Shown here: in pieces, positions 12,922 through 21,528 of the stretch
Position numbering within the stretch: the first letter of the stretch is position 1
Layout: each line of letters opens with the position of its first letter
Source of the DNA: an uncultured Clostridia bacterium
GTDB taxonomy: Bacteria > Bacillota > Clostridia > Oscillospirales > Ruminococcaceae
Direction: 5' to 3'
DNA length: 25,976 bases
Assembly: GCA_945867255.1 (NCBI GenBank)
Contig: CAMBHV010000004.1
Span: forward strand, 1-25,976
Translations under genes and position numbers: made by a program
The notes under the pieces: model-generated
The model's input: only the letters and a program-made list of their open reading frames with translations
The model's database searches: none
Told to the model about the DNA's origin: nothing

Positions 12922-14882
12922 TGGCTATCGTCAAAATGAAACAACTGAAGCTGCTCGCCATGCTGGAGGATCGGGAGGAGATGCTACGCACGCTTCAGGG
13001 GCTGGGATGCGTGGAGATCAGTGAGCCCTCACCGAGTTCACGCAGTGAAAACGAAGAGGAGCAGGCACCCGCGCAGGAACTTCTGAGCCAGTTGTCCTCG
13101 CCGGACACACGCGCTCTTTCACAGGCGCAGGCCCGTCATCACGATGCACAGCACGCCATGGATGTACTACGGCACTATGGGGCCAAAGGGCGCAGTTTTC
13201 TCTCCCCGAAGCCCTGTGCCAGCCGGGAAGAGCTGTATGGGCAGGAGGCTGTGGAGCGGCAGGATCAGGCCGTGGCAAACGTGCTGGCAGCTGACCGTCA
13301 AATCAGCACATTGCTGGCACGGCAGGAAAAGCTGGCCTCCCAGCGCACGGTGCTGGCCCCTTGGATGGACTTGGATGTTCCATTAAATACGGCTTCCACT
13401 CCGGGCATGATGGTGCAATTTGGCACTCTGGCAACTGCCCACCCGTTTGAAAATGCCGTGCAGGCCGTACAAAGCGTCAGTGAGCTGGCATGCCTGACTC
13501 AGGCCAGCGCCAGCCGGGAATTGCGCTATTGCCTGCTGGTTTGCCATACGGATGTACAGGACGCCGTTCTGGAAGCGCTACGTGCTTTTGGCTGGGCACG
13601 TGTAGATCTTAGTGGGTGGAGCGGCACCGCCAAAGAGAACGATGCAACGCTTTGCGCTCAGCAGGCGCAGGCACAGGCCGAACTGGAACAGGCTCGCAGC
13701 CAGCTGGCTGCCATGAGCAGCGAAATGGATGAATTGTGCCGCGCAGCAGACCGGGCTACGTTGGACATCCACCTTCAGGAGGGCCGTGCCCGCCTTCGGG
13801 ATACACGACAGACCTTTTTCCTTCAGGGCTGGGTGCCCGCCGAGCGTTGGGAAGAGGTGAAGGCCGGTCTGGCAAGATACCCATGTGCATGGGAAGTCTC
13901 CGACCCGCCGGAAAGTGACTATCCTCAGGTTCCGGTCCAGTTAAAAAACAACTGGTTCACCCGGCCGCTGAACATGGTCACAGAGATGTATTCTCTGCCG
14001 GCATATGGCACGGTGGACCCCAACCCCCTGATGGCCCCCTTCTTCATTGCATTTTACGGGGTGATGATGGCGGATATGGGATATGGCCTGCTCATGATGC
14101 TGGCCGCTGTGTTCGTGCTGAAAAAGGCCAAGCCCAAAGCCGGCATGCACAACTTCTTCATGCTCTTGGGGCTGTGCGGCGTGAGCACCTTCGTGATGGG
14201 GGCTGTAACGGGCGGATTTTTCGGTGATTTTCTCACCCAGCTCACCACACTGGTGAACCCCGACGCCCCGCTGGTGCTGCCTTCTTTGTTCACCCCGCTG
14301 AACGATACCATGATGATTCTGATCGGGGCCATGTGCCTTGGTGTTGTGCAAATCATCACCGGCATGGCCGTCAGTGCGGTTCGCAAAGTGGCGTCCGGCA
14401 AGTTCTGGGACGCATTTTGGGAAGAGATCACTTGGTGGGTTGTCTTCGCTGGTATCGGGCTGGCCGCTTTGGGCATTACGAACCTGGTGCTGTATGTCGG
14501 CGGGGCGCTTGTGGTGGCCGGGCCCCTTATTACGGGAAAAGGCCTTGGTAAGATCACCGGCGTGTTTGCCTCTTTGTACAACCACGTCACCGGATACTTC
14601 GGCGACATCCTCTCGTATTCTCGTTTGATGGCCTTGATGCTGGCCGGATCGGTCATTGCGCAGGTTTTCAACACACTTGGGGCCATCCCTGGCAATGTAA
14701 TCGTTTTTTTGATTATCTCAGCGGCCGGAAATGCACTGAACTTCGCATTGAACCTGCTTGGTTGCTATGTGCATGATCTGCGTCTTCAGTGTCTGGAATA
14801 CTTTGGAAAATTTTATGAGGACGGCGGCCGGCCATTCCGCCCGCTGGATCTTTCGGCAAAATATTATGACATCAGCAAATAA
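12921..14882 (+). CDS. ntpI: V-type ATPase subunit I (NtpI, a-subunit)
   Basis: The 653-residue product has the two-part plan of the family. A cytoplasmic N-terminal half (about 1-340), with coiled-coil arms rich in Gln/Glu, contacts the peripheral stalks. A membrane half (from about 369, PLMAPFFIAFYGVMMADMGYG) has seven to eight segments. The conserved YFGDILSYSRLMAL segment places the essential arginine at R568, which faces the rotor glutamate and controls ion entry and exit. NNWFTRPLNMVTEMYSLPAYGTVDPNP, a linker typical of the family, precedes the first membrane helix. Length is close to E. hirae NtpI (about 660). The start overlaps the ntpF stop by one base. Confidence 0.97.
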   Translation: MAIVKMKQLKLLAMLEDREEMLRTLQGLGCVEISEPSPSSRSENEEEQAPAQELLSQLSSPDTRALSQAQARHHDAQHAMDVLRHYGAKGRSFLSPKPCASREELYGQEAVERQDQAVANVLAADRQISTLLARQEKLASQRTVLAPWMDLDVPLNTASTPGMMVQFGTLATAHPFENAVQAVQSVSELACLTQASASRELRYCLLVCHTDVQDAVLEALRAFGWARVDLSGWSGTAKENDATLCAQQAQAQAELEQARSQLAAMSSEMDELCRAADRATLDIHLQEGRARLRDTRQTFFLQGWVPAERWEEVKAGLARYPCAWEVSDPPESDYPQVPVQLKNNWFTRPLNMVTEMYSLPAYGTVDPNPLMAPFFIAFYGVMMADMGYGLLMMLAAVFVLKKAKPKAGMHNFFMLLGLCGVSTFVMGAVTGGFFGDFLTQLTTLVNPDAPLVLPSLFTPLNDTMMILIGAMCLGVVQIITGMAVSAVRKVASGKFWDAFWEEITWWVVFAGIGLAALGITNLVLYVGGALVVAGPLITGKGLGKITGVFASLYNHVTGYFGDILSYSRLMALMLAGSVIAQVFNTLGAIPGNVIVFLIISAAGNALNFALNLLGCYVHDLRLQCLEYFGKFYEDGGRPFRPLDLSAKYYDISK

Positions 14883-14897
14883 AAGGAGGACAACGTT

Positions 14898-15410
14898 ATG
14901 GAATCGATCGGTATGGAGAGCATGACCTTCCTTGGAAACATCGGCGGCCTCGCCCTGGCTCTGCTTGGTGCAGGCCTTGCGGCCGTTCTCAGCGGCATTG
15001 GCTCGGCAAAGGGCACCGGCCTTGCCGGCGAAGCTGGCGCGGGGCTTTTGTGTGAAGATCCCGGAAAATTCGGCAAGATCATGATTCTTCAGGTTATCCC
15101 TGGCACGCAGGGCTTATACGGCCTGGTCGTGTGGTTTTTCGCTATTTTCCGCATGGGGCTGCTCAGCGGCACGTTGCCCGAACTGACGGTGGCACAGGGC
15201 ATGTCGTACTTTGTGGCTTGCCTGCCCATGGCACTGGGCGGCCTGTTTTCCGCTATCGCGCAGGGGCGCGTGGCGGCTGCCTCCATCAACCTTTTGGCAA
15301 AAAAGCCGGATGACTGGTCCAAAGGCATGGTGCTGTGCATTACGGTAGAGTTCTACGCCATCCTGGCCTTGCTGGCTTCGATGTTGATGATCATCAATAT
15401 CAGCGCCTGA
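14898..15410 (+). CDS. ntpK: V-type ATPase rotor-ring subunit K (NtpK, 16-kDa proteolipid type)
   Basis: The 170-residue product has four membrane helices as two duplicated hairpins (SGIGSAKGTGLAGEA in the first, FSAIAQGRVAAA in the second), the 16-kDa form with one ion site per four helices. The ion-site residues known from E. hirae NtpK are kept: T70 and Q71 in IPGTQGLYG, Q122 in IAQG and the essential E151 in VEFYAIL. The backbone ligand of Leu61 corresponds to I67. This pattern predicts Na+ coupling. AAAGGAGG precedes the ATG. It is slightly longer than NtpK (156) owing to an N-terminal extension and a longer loop near 85-97. Confidence 0.97.
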   Translation: MESIGMESMTFLGNIGGLALALLGAGLAAVLSGIGSAKGTGLAGEAGAGLLCEDPGKFGKIMILQVIPGTQGLYGLVVWFFAIFRMGLLSGTLPELTVAQGMSYFVACLPMALGGLFSAIAQGRVAAASINLLAKKPDDWSKGMVLCITVEFYAILALLASMLMIINISA

Positions 15411-15423
15411 GGGAGGTTCTTCT

Positions 15424-16035
15424 ATGGATGGAATAGAACAAATCGCAGCCCGCATCCGGGAAGACGCCGATCAGGAGATCGCGCGCATGGAGCAGGAGGC
15501 CGACAAGCAGATCGAAACCATCCAGGCGCAGGCACAGGCACAGGCCGACCGCGAGCGGGAAGATATCCTGGCCCGCGGCCGTCAGGCAGCAGATGAGCGC
15601 TTGGAGCGCCTGAAATCTGCAGCGCAGATGCAGCGGCACACGCTGGAACTGGGTGCGCGGCAGCAGGTGCTTGCTGAAGCATTTGAACGCGCACTGGATA
15701 AATTGTGCGGCATGCCCGATGAGGAAATGGTGCGTCTTCTCACCGCATTGGTCCTGCGGGCGTCGCCTGCCGGCCACGGGCAGCTTATTTTCTCCGCGCA
15801 GGACCGCGGCCGCATCGGCGCAGCGGTAGTGTCGGCTGCCAACGCGGCCCTTAAGCAGGGCGGCTCAGACGGCGCGCTGGCCCTGTCAGAAGAAGTTCGG
15901 CCCATTCGGGGCGGCTTCATCCTTGCGGACGGCCCGGTAGAAGTGAACTGTTCTTTTGAGGCCATGCTGCGCCTACAGCGGGAAAAACTGGAAAAACCGG
16001 TGGCAGAGATTCTGGCCGGCCACGGCAAAGAATAA
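15424..16035 (+). CDS. ntpE: V-type ATPase peripheral-stalk subunit E (NtpE)
   Basis: The 203-residue product has a long N-terminal helix with alternating acidic and basic residues (about 1-85; IREDADQEIARMEQEADKQIE and onward) and a C-terminal globular domain (about 90-200). That domain contains the family-like RPIRGGFILADGPVEVNCSFEAML, where GG-F-x-L-x-x-G is characteristic of subunit E. It pairs with NtpF to form peripheral stalks that attach to the top of subunit B. GGGAGG precedes the ATG. It follows ntpK by 13 bp. A hairpin lies in the 50-bp gap before ntpC. Confidence 0.94.
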   Translation: MDGIEQIAARIREDADQEIARMEQEADKQIETIQAQAQAQADREREDILARGRQAADERLERLKSAAQMQRHTLELGARQQVLAEAFERALDKLCGMPDEEMVRLLTALVLRASPAGHGQLIFSAQDRGRIGAAVVSAANAALKQGGSDGALALSEEVRPIRGGFILADGPVEVNCSFEAMLRLQREKLEKPVAEILAGHGKE

Positions 16036-16039
16036 ACCC

Positions 16040-16065
16040 GGGCACCGTGTGCCCAGAGGTTTTTT
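16040..16065 (+). other. Hairpin followed by T-run between ntpE and ntpC
   Basis: GGGCAC-cgt-GTGCCC (16040-16054) is followed five bases later by six T residues (16060-16065). The stem is short and the T-run displaced, so full termination is unlikely. It may be an attenuator or an mRNA processing or stability element. Confidence 0.45.
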
Positions 16066-16085
16066 GACCCGAAAGGGGTGATATT

Positions 16086-17081
16086 TTGTCCCAAAAGCGT
16101 AAAAAGGACACGGACTATATTACGATCTCCACGCGCATCCATGCCATGGAAAACCGTCTGCTCAGCAGAGAACGCATGGAGCGTATGGTGAGTGCTCAAA
16201 ATGAAGGCGAAGCCCTGAAAGTGCTGGACGAATGCGGCTATGGCGTCTCTGCCGGCGGCGCAGTGGAAGCTCGCCTGGCAGATGCCCAGGGGGCTCTGTT
16301 CGACGAATTACAGGGCGCCGTGCCGGAGCCACGGCTAATAGACGTGTTTCGCCTAAAATATGATTATCACAATGCCAAAGCGCTGATCAAAGCAGAGGCG
16401 ACAGGGAGCGATGCACGCCGTCTTCTTGTTTCCGGCGGCCGCTATGATTGCCAACAGCTTGCAGAGGAGTTTCAAAGGGAATCCCTTTCCGGCACCAGTG
16501 CATGTTTTCAGCAGGCAGTTGCCGCCGCACGGCGGGTTTTAGCCGACACGCGTGATCCGCAGCGGAGCGACGTTGTACTGGACAAGGCCTGTTATGCAGA
16601 GATGGCACAGCTGGCGGCAGATTGCGCCAGCCCCTTTCTGCAGGGATATGTGCGTCTTTGCATAGACGTGGCCAACCTGCGCACTGCTGTGCGGGTGGCA
16701 CGCATGGGAAAAGGCGGCGATTTTCTTCTTCAGGTGCTGATGCCCGGTGGCAGTGTGACAGAAAGCGCCCTTGCAGCGGCACAGCCGGAGGATCTGGGCA
16801 ACCTGTTCCAGTCTGGCGCTCTGGCAAAGGCAGCCAAGCTTGGCGCCCAGGCAGCCCGCCCGGAAGGCGGCACAATGCTTGCCTTTGAACGGGAATGTGA
16901 CAACGCGCTTACCCGGTATGTGGCCGGGGCGAAACGCGTGCCTTTTGGCGAAGAGCCGGTGATCGCCTTCCTGCATGCAAAAGAAGCAGAGCTTACGGCC
17001 ATTCGCATCATCCTTTCCGGCTGCCGCGCCGGGCTGGACGAGGCCATGATCTGGGAACGGCTGCGGGAATGCTATGTGTAG
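16086..17081 (+). CDS. ntpC: V-type ATPase subunit C (NtpC, d-type rotor socket)
   Basis: The 331-residue product starts with TTG at 16086, supported by GAAAGGGG 7-8 nt upstream and by the N-terminus (DTDYITISTRIHAMENRLLS) that begins family members. No ATG is suitable: the next lies inside this conserved segment. The subunit is all-alpha with three similar domains; FRLKYDYHNAKALIKAE is a recognisable family motif and the end reads AKEAELTAIRIILSGCRAGL. It sits between the rotor ring (NtpK) and the central stalk (NtpD/NtpG). Length matches E. hirae NtpC (335). Confidence 0.94.
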   Translation: MSQKRKKDTDYITISTRIHAMENRLLSRERMERMVSAQNEGEALKVLDECGYGVSAGGAVEARLADAQGALFDELQGAVPEPRLIDVFRLKYDYHNAKALIKAEATGSDARRLLVSGGRYDCQQLAEEFQRESLSGTSACFQQAVAAARRVLADTRDPQRSDVVLDKACYAEMAQLAADCASPFLQGYVRLCIDVANLRTAVRVARMGKGGDFLLQVLMPGGSVTESALAAAQPEDLGNLFQSGALAKAAKLGAQAARPEGGTMLAFERECDNALTRYVAGAKRVPFGEEPVIAFLHAKEAELTAIRIILSGCRAGLDEAMIWERLRECYV

Positions 17082-17099
17082 GAAAGGATGGGTGAGCGG

Positions 17100-17408
17100 A
17101 TGTATCGCATTGGCGTAATCGGCGACCGCGACAGTGTGCTGGGATTTCAGGCTTTGGGCCTGGAGGTTTGCCCGGCCGACAGCGCAGAAGCCGCCCGGCA
17201 GGCCCTTCACCGCATGGCAAAAGAGGGCTTTGCTATTCTCTATCTCACAGAGCAACTGGCGGCTCAGCTCGGGCCGGAACTTGCCCTTTATCAGGAAGAG
17301 CTCACCCCGGCTATCATCCTGATCCCGGGGAAAGAGGGAAGCCTTGGCATTGGCATGGCCAATGTCAAAAACGCTGTGGAACGGGCCGTGGGCGCAGATA
17401 TCCTGTAA
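17100..17408 (+). CDS. ntpG: V-type ATPase central-stalk subunit F (NtpG)
   Basis: The 102-residue product begins MYRIGVIGDRDSVLGFQALGL, the typical opening of archaeal-type subunit F with a Rossmann-like fold. I use the ATG at 17100 because that is where family members start and GGTGAG precedes it; an in-frame ATG at 17088 has its ribosome site too close. The C-terminal part (SLGIGMANVKNAVERAVGADIL) is the helix that packs along subunit D. The subunit binds D in the rotating central stalk and can stimulate ATPase activity. It begins 18 bp after ntpC. A 160-bp gap with two hairpins separates it from ntpA. Confidence 0.94.
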   Translation: MYRIGVIGDRDSVLGFQALGLEVCPADSAEAARQALHRMAKEGFAILYLTEQLAAQLGPELALYQEELTPAIILIPGKEGSLGIGMANVKNAVERAVGADIL

Positions 17409-17464
17409 AAGTGCGCAAAGCAGTTTCCCCCGTGCCATACAGAGCATGGGGCCCACGCAAACTT

Positions 17465-17525
17465 CCTGCGGCAGCACAGCATTGCCGCAGGCGAAATACT
17501 TTTTTGCGCCGGGGTGTTCCGGCGC
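17465..17525 (+). other. Two tandem hairpins flanking a T6 run in the ntpG-ntpA gap
   Basis: CCTGCGGCA pairs with TGCCGCAGG (17465-17491, 9-bp perfect stem, 9-nt loop). Then, after T6 (17500-17505), GCGCCGG pairs with CCGGCGC (17506-17525, 7-bp perfect stem, 6-nt loop). The T-run is 8 nt from the first stem, so this is at most a leaky terminator. Its position just before the three-copy catalytic subunits suggests an element tuning A/B expression, such as processing or mRNA protection. Confidence 0.5.
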
Positions 17526-17568
17526 CATAAAAAATGCCGGTATGCGTCAGAAAGAAGGTAAACAGCCT

Positions 17569-19341
17569 ATGGGAAAGATTGTCAAGGTCTCCGGGCCATT
17601 GGTGGTGGCAACGGGGATGGAAGAGGCCAACATGGCCGATGTTGTCCGTGTAGGCGAGCAGCGCCTCATCGGAGAGATTTTGAATATGACAGGCGGCGAC
17701 GCCTCCATACAGGTATATGAGGAAACAGCCGGCCTCGGGCCCGGTGCGGAAGTAGTCACCACCGGCGCACCCTTATCTGTAGAGTTGGGGCCCGGCCTCA
17801 TCGAAACCATTTATGACGGCATCCAGCGCCCGCTGGAAGTTATCCACGAAAAAAGCGGCAGCAATAATCTGCCGCGCGGTGTAGAAGTACCCGCGCTGGA
17901 CAGGGAAAAAGTGTGGCAGTTCACGGCTGTGGCCAAGCCTGGGGACCAGTTGACGGGTGGCGATGTGCTGGGCACTGTACAGGAGACGGACTCGATCCTG
18001 CATAAAATCATGCTGCCCCCCAATATGAAGGGCACTCTGGTATCCATCGAAGAGGGAAATTTTACAGTGACGCAGACCATCGCCGTTCTGAAGCAAGCCG
18101 ATGGCAGCCTTGTTGAACTCCCCATGATGCAGAAATGGCCGGTGCGTGTGGGGCGGCCCTATAAGCGTAAATATCCGCCACACAGCCCGCTTCAGTCCGG
18201 CCAGCGCATCGTAGATACATTTTTCCCCGTTGCCAAAGGCGGCACGGCCGCCATTCCCGGCCCCTTCGGTTCCGGGAAGACGGTGATGCAGCACGCACTG
18301 GCCAAGTGGTCGGACGTGGATCTTGTTATCTACATCGGCTGCGGCGAGCGTGGCAACGAGATGACCGATGTACTGCGGGAATTCCCCGAACTGATAGACC
18401 CTCGCACAGGGCAATCTCTGATGAAGCGCACCGTGCTGATCGCCAACACATCTGACATGCCGGTGGCTGCACGCGAGGCATCCATCTACACCGGAATCAC
18501 CATTGCCGAATACTTCCGCGACATGGGGTATGCGGTGGCCGTCATTGCAGATTCCACCTCCCGCTGGGCTGAGGCATTGCGTGAGATGTCCGGGCGCCTG
18601 GAGGAGATGCCCGGTGAAGAGGGCTATCCCGCTTACCTCAGCTCCCGTCTGGCGCAGTTCTACGAGCGCGCGGGTGAAGTGGCCTGCCTTGGCTCAGAAG
18701 AGCGGCGTGGCAGCCTTACTGCTGTTGGAGCCGTCTCGCCGCCGGGCGGCGACCTCAGCGAGCCCGTGTCACAGGCCACCATGCGCATCGTGAAGGTGTT
18801 CTGGGCGCTGGATTCCTCGCTTGCCTATCGCCGTCATTTCCCGGCCATCAACTGGCTCAATTCCTATTCTCTGTATCTGGACAGTTTGCGGCCCTGGTAT
18901 GACGAACACCTTGGCAAGGCGTTCCTGCAGAACCGAGAATGGGCCATGGCTGTTTTGCAGGAGGAGGCCAGCTTGAACGAGATTGTACAGCTGGTGGGTA
19001 AAGATTCCCTTTCTGCCGCGGACCAGATCACGCTGGAAACCGCCAAGATGATTCGGGAAGACTTTTTGCAGCAGAACTCCTTTATGGACGTTGATGCCTA
19101 TTCCGAGTATGATCGTCAGGCGCGGATGCTTGCTTTGATCCGTGAATATGACGCGCGGTGCCGCACCGCGGCCGAGCGCGGATGCACCATTGCCGATTTG
19201 TTTACCGTGCCCGTGCGTGAGAAGATCGGTCGCGCTAAGTCCGTGCCCGCCGGCGAATATCAGGCAGCTTATGCCGAGATGGACGCCGAGATGGAGCAAC
19301 AGATCGAAGCCGTTGCGCAGAAGGGAGATGGTGCGCTGTGA
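17569..19341 (+). CDS. ntpA: V-type ATPase catalytic subunit A (NtpA)
   Basis: The 590-residue product starts at the ATG at 17569 (MGKIVKVSGPLVVA), with GAAGG upstream; the open frame extends further 5' but only as non-family sequence. Domains are an N-terminal beta-barrel (about 1-70), the bulge (non-homologous) region (about 110-185), the nucleotide-binding domain with P-loop GPFGSGKTV (K237, T238), the GERGNEMTDVL and SMPVAAREASIYTGIT-like segment (DMPVAAREAS), and a C-terminal helical domain from about 430. It hydrolyses or makes ATP in the A3B3 head. Length equals E. hirae NtpA (593). The stop overlaps the GTG start of ntpB by 4 bp, matching their 3:3 stoichiometry. Confidence 0.98.
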   Translation: MGKIVKVSGPLVVATGMEEANMADVVRVGEQRLIGEILNMTGGDASIQVYEETAGLGPGAEVVTTGAPLSVELGPGLIETIYDGIQRPLEVIHEKSGSNNLPRGVEVPALDREKVWQFTAVAKPGDQLTGGDVLGTVQETDSILHKIMLPPNMKGTLVSIEEGNFTVTQTIAVLKQADGSLVELPMMQKWPVRVGRPYKRKYPPHSPLQSGQRIVDTFFPVAKGGTAAIPGPFGSGKTVMQHALAKWSDVDLVIYIGCGERGNEMTDVLREFPELIDPRTGQSLMKRTVLIANTSDMPVAAREASIYTGITIAEYFRDMGYAVAVIADSTSRWAEALREMSGRLEEMPGEEGYPAYLSSRLAQFYERAGEVACLGSEERRGSLTAVGAVSPPGGDLSEPVSQATMRIVKVFWALDSSLAYRRHFPAINWLNSYSLYLDSLRPWYDEHLGKAFLQNREWAMAVLQEEASLNEIVQLVGKDSLSAADQITLETAKMIREDFLQQNSFMDVDAYSEYDRQARMLALIREYDARCRTAAERGCTIADLFTVPVREKIGRAKSVPAGEYQAAYAEMDAEMEQQIEAVAQKGDGAL

Positions 19342-20714
19342 TCCGCGAATACAAAACGATCCACGAAATCTCTGGCCCGCTGATGGTGGTGGACCGTGTG
19401 CAGGGTGTCACCTATGATGAACTGGGTGAGATCGAACTGCGTGACGGCTCCATCCGCCGCTGCCAGGTGCTGGAGGTGAACGGCGATACCGCCGTGGTGC
19501 AGCTGTTTGAAAACTCTGCCGGCATAAACCTTGCCGAATCCAAGATCCGTTTCCTTGGCCATCCTCTGCAGATGGGCGTGTCGGAGGATATGCTGGGCCG
19601 CGTGTTCAACGGCATGGGAATGCCCATCGACGGCGGCCCCGCCATTCTTGCTGATGAATACCGGGATATCAACGGCCTGGCCATGAATCCCGCCGCGCGC
19701 AATTATCCAAACGAATTCATCCAGACGGGCATCTCCACCATCGATGGGTTGAACACCCTGGTGCGCGGGCAGAAGCTGCCTATCTTTTCCGGCTCTGGCC
19801 TGCCGCATGCGGCGCTGGCCGCCCAAATAGCCCGTCAGGCCAAAGTGCTGGACGACAATTCCAACTTTGCAGTGGTATTTGCCGCCATTGGCATCACATT
19901 TGAAGAAGCCGAGTTTTTCGTCAACGAGTTCAACCGCACCGGCGCCATCGACCGCACTGTGCTATTCACGAACCTCGCCAACGACCCTGCCGTAGAACGT
20001 ATCGCCACGCCCCGCATGGCACTGACGGCAGCGGAATACCTCGCCTTCGAAAAAGGTATGCACGTGCTGGTCATCATGACGGATATCACCAACTACGCCG
20101 AGGCGCTGCGTGAGATCTCTGCCGCCAAGAAAGAGGTGCCGGGCCGCCGCGGTTACCCGGGATATCTGTACACCAACCTTGCTACCCTGTACGAACGGGC
20201 CGGCCGTCAGCTTGGACGGGATGGTTCCATCACGCTCATCCCTATCCTCACCATGCCGGAAGACGACAAAACTCACCCCATCCCGGACCTGACAGGCTAT
20301 ATCACAGAGGGGCAGATCATCCTTTCGCGCGAACTGTATCGCAAAGGCATCAACCCTCCGGTGGACGTGCTTCCCTCTTTGTCCCGTTTGAAAGACAAAG
20401 GCATTGGCGAGGGAAAAACGCGGGAAGACCATGCCGGCACAATGAACCAACTGTTTGCTGCTTATGCCACAGGCAAGGAGAATAAAGAGCTCATGTCCAT
20501 CCTGGGCGAAGCTGCGCTGAGCCCCACAGACCTGCTATATGCCAAGTTCGCGGACGAATTTGAGCGGCGCTACGTTTCACAAGGCGCGGATGAAAACCGC
20601 TCGATCGAGCAGACTCTGGAGCTTGGCTGGGAGCTTTTGAGCATCCTGCCCCGCAGCGAGTTGAAGCGCATCAAACCCGAGTATATCGACAAATATCTGC
20701 CCTCGAAGGGCTAA
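19338..20714 (+). CDS. ntpB: V-type ATPase subunit B (NtpB, regulatory nucleotide-binding)
   Basis: The 458-residue product starts with GTG at 19338 (GTGA overlap with ntpA; AGGGAG upstream). It lacks a P-loop and has the family sequence FSGSGLPHAALAAQIARQA in its place, as in all B subunits. R350 in LPSLSRLKDKG corresponds, at the same residue number, to the arginine finger of E. hirae NtpB that completes the catalytic site of the neighbouring A subunit. The end, LGWELLSILPRSELKRIKPEYIDKYLP, is the conserved C-terminus. It forms the A3B3 hexamer and provides the docking site for the E/F stalks. Confidence 0.98.
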   Translation: MIREYKTIHEISGPLMVVDRVQGVTYDELGEIELRDGSIRRCQVLEVNGDTAVVQLFENSAGINLAESKIRFLGHPLQMGVSEDMLGRVFNGMGMPIDGGPAILADEYRDINGLAMNPAARNYPNEFIQTGISTIDGLNTLVRGQKLPIFSGSGLPHAALAAQIARQAKVLDDNSNFAVVFAAIGITFEEAEFFVNEFNRTGAIDRTVLFTNLANDPAVERIATPRMALTAAEYLAFEKGMHVLVIMTDITNYAEALREISAAKKEVPGRRGYPGYLYTNLATLYERAGRQLGRDGSITLIPILTMPEDDKTHPIPDLTGYITEGQIILSRELYRKGINPPVDVLPSLSRLKDKGIGEGKTREDHAGTMNQLFAAYATGKENKELMSILGEAALSPTDLLYAKFADEFERRYVSQGADENRSIEQTLELGWELLSILPRSELKRIKPEYIDKYLPSKG

Positions 20715-20726
20715 AGGAGGGATTGT

Positions 20727-21440
20727 ATGCCTTCCACGACCATCAACCCCACGCGAATGGAACTCACCCGGCTGAAGGGACGCCTAAAAACGGCACAGCG
20801 CGGCCACAAGCTGTTGAAAGACAAGCGCGATGAACTGATGAAACAGTTCATGGATGTGGTGCGGGAAAATCGAGCCCTTCGTCAGCGGGTGGAAGAAGGC
20901 CTTTTACAGGCTCACCGCGCCTTTACAGTGGCTGCCGCCCTTATGTCGCCGGAAATGCTGGAACAAGCGCTTTTGTATCCCAAACAGCACGTAGAGCTGG
21001 AGATGACGTTTCAAAATGTCATGTCAGTAAACGTACCGCACTATGAATTCCACACACAAAGCCAGGACGCCGGCGAGGTGTATCCCTACGGTTTTGCACA
21101 AACAAGCGGCGAACTGGATGACGCAGTAAATGCTCTATCTCAGGTGATGCAGGATATGCTTCGGCTGGCAGAAGCGGAAAAGGCCAGCCAGCTTCTGGCA
21201 CAGGAAATTGAACGCACCCGCCGTCGTGTGAACGCACTGGAGTATGTAAAGATCCCACAGATGGAAGAGAACATCCACTACATCTCCATGAAGCTGGACG
21301 AAAATGAGCGTGCAAACACTATTCGTCTGATGAAGGTGAAAGATCTTCTTCTGAAAGAAAATATCGAGGCGCGCCGGAGACAGACTGCACAGGCACTCCG
21401 TGCATTCTGTGAGCACTCGGACGCCGCCCGGCCAACATAA
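20727..21440 (+). CDS. ntpD: V-type ATPase central-stalk subunit D (NtpD)
   Basis: The 237-residue product begins with INPTRMELTRLKGRLKTAQRGHKLLKDKRDELM, the highly conserved start of subunit D, forming one strand of the long coiled coil that rotates inside A3B3. The C-terminal half (ERTRRRVNALEYVKIPQMEENIHYISMKLDENERANTIRLMKVKDLL) is the returning helix, also strongly conserved. It is somewhat longer than E. hirae NtpD (about 210). AAAGGAGG precedes the ATG, 12 bp after ntpB. It is the last gene before a strong terminator; no ntpH or ntpJ (K+ uptake) gene follows, unlike in E. hirae. Confidence 0.97.
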   Translation: MPSTTINPTRMELTRLKGRLKTAQRGHKLLKDKRDELMKQFMDVVRENRALRQRVEEGLLQAHRAFTVAAALMSPEMLEQALLYPKQHVELEMTFQNVMSVNVPHYEFHTQSQDAGEVYPYGFAQTSGELDDAVNALSQVMQDMLRLAEAEKASQLLAQEIERTRRRVNALEYVKIPQMEENIHYISMKLDENERANTIRLMKVKDLLLKENIEARRRQTAQALRAFCEHSDAARPT

Positions 21441-21454
21441 TCTTTCACACAAAC

Positions 21455-21494
21455 AAAGCAGCCTCTCTCTTTTTGAAAGAGAGAGGCTGCTTTT
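21455..21494. terminator. Strong bidirectional terminator between the ATPase and ABC operons
   Basis: A long stem pairs AAAGCAGCCTCTCTCTTT with AAAGAGAGAGGCTGCTTT around a 3-nt loop, with T-rich tails on both strands. It sits between the ntpD stop (21440) and the convergent ABC gene stop (21529), so it probably ends both transcripts. Confidence 0.95.
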
Positions 21495-21528
21495 CTCATT
21501 TCATCCGCAAAAACAGGCAGTGCGGTGC

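Noticed and set aside
13941..14695. Minus-strand ORFs of about 213 codons inside ntpI
   Set aside because: These are antisense shadows within a strongly conserved ATPase subunit gene.
17465..17505. The first ntpG-ntpA hairpin as a full intrinsic terminator
   Set aside because: The T-run is 8 nt away from the stem, and the A and B genes downstream have no evident promoter of their own and must be transcribed with the operon.
16539..17528. Minus-strand 329-codon ORF opposite ntpC, ntpG and the hairpin gap
   Set aside because: No ribosome site or motifs; it overlaps two conserved plus-strand genes and reads through two hairpins.
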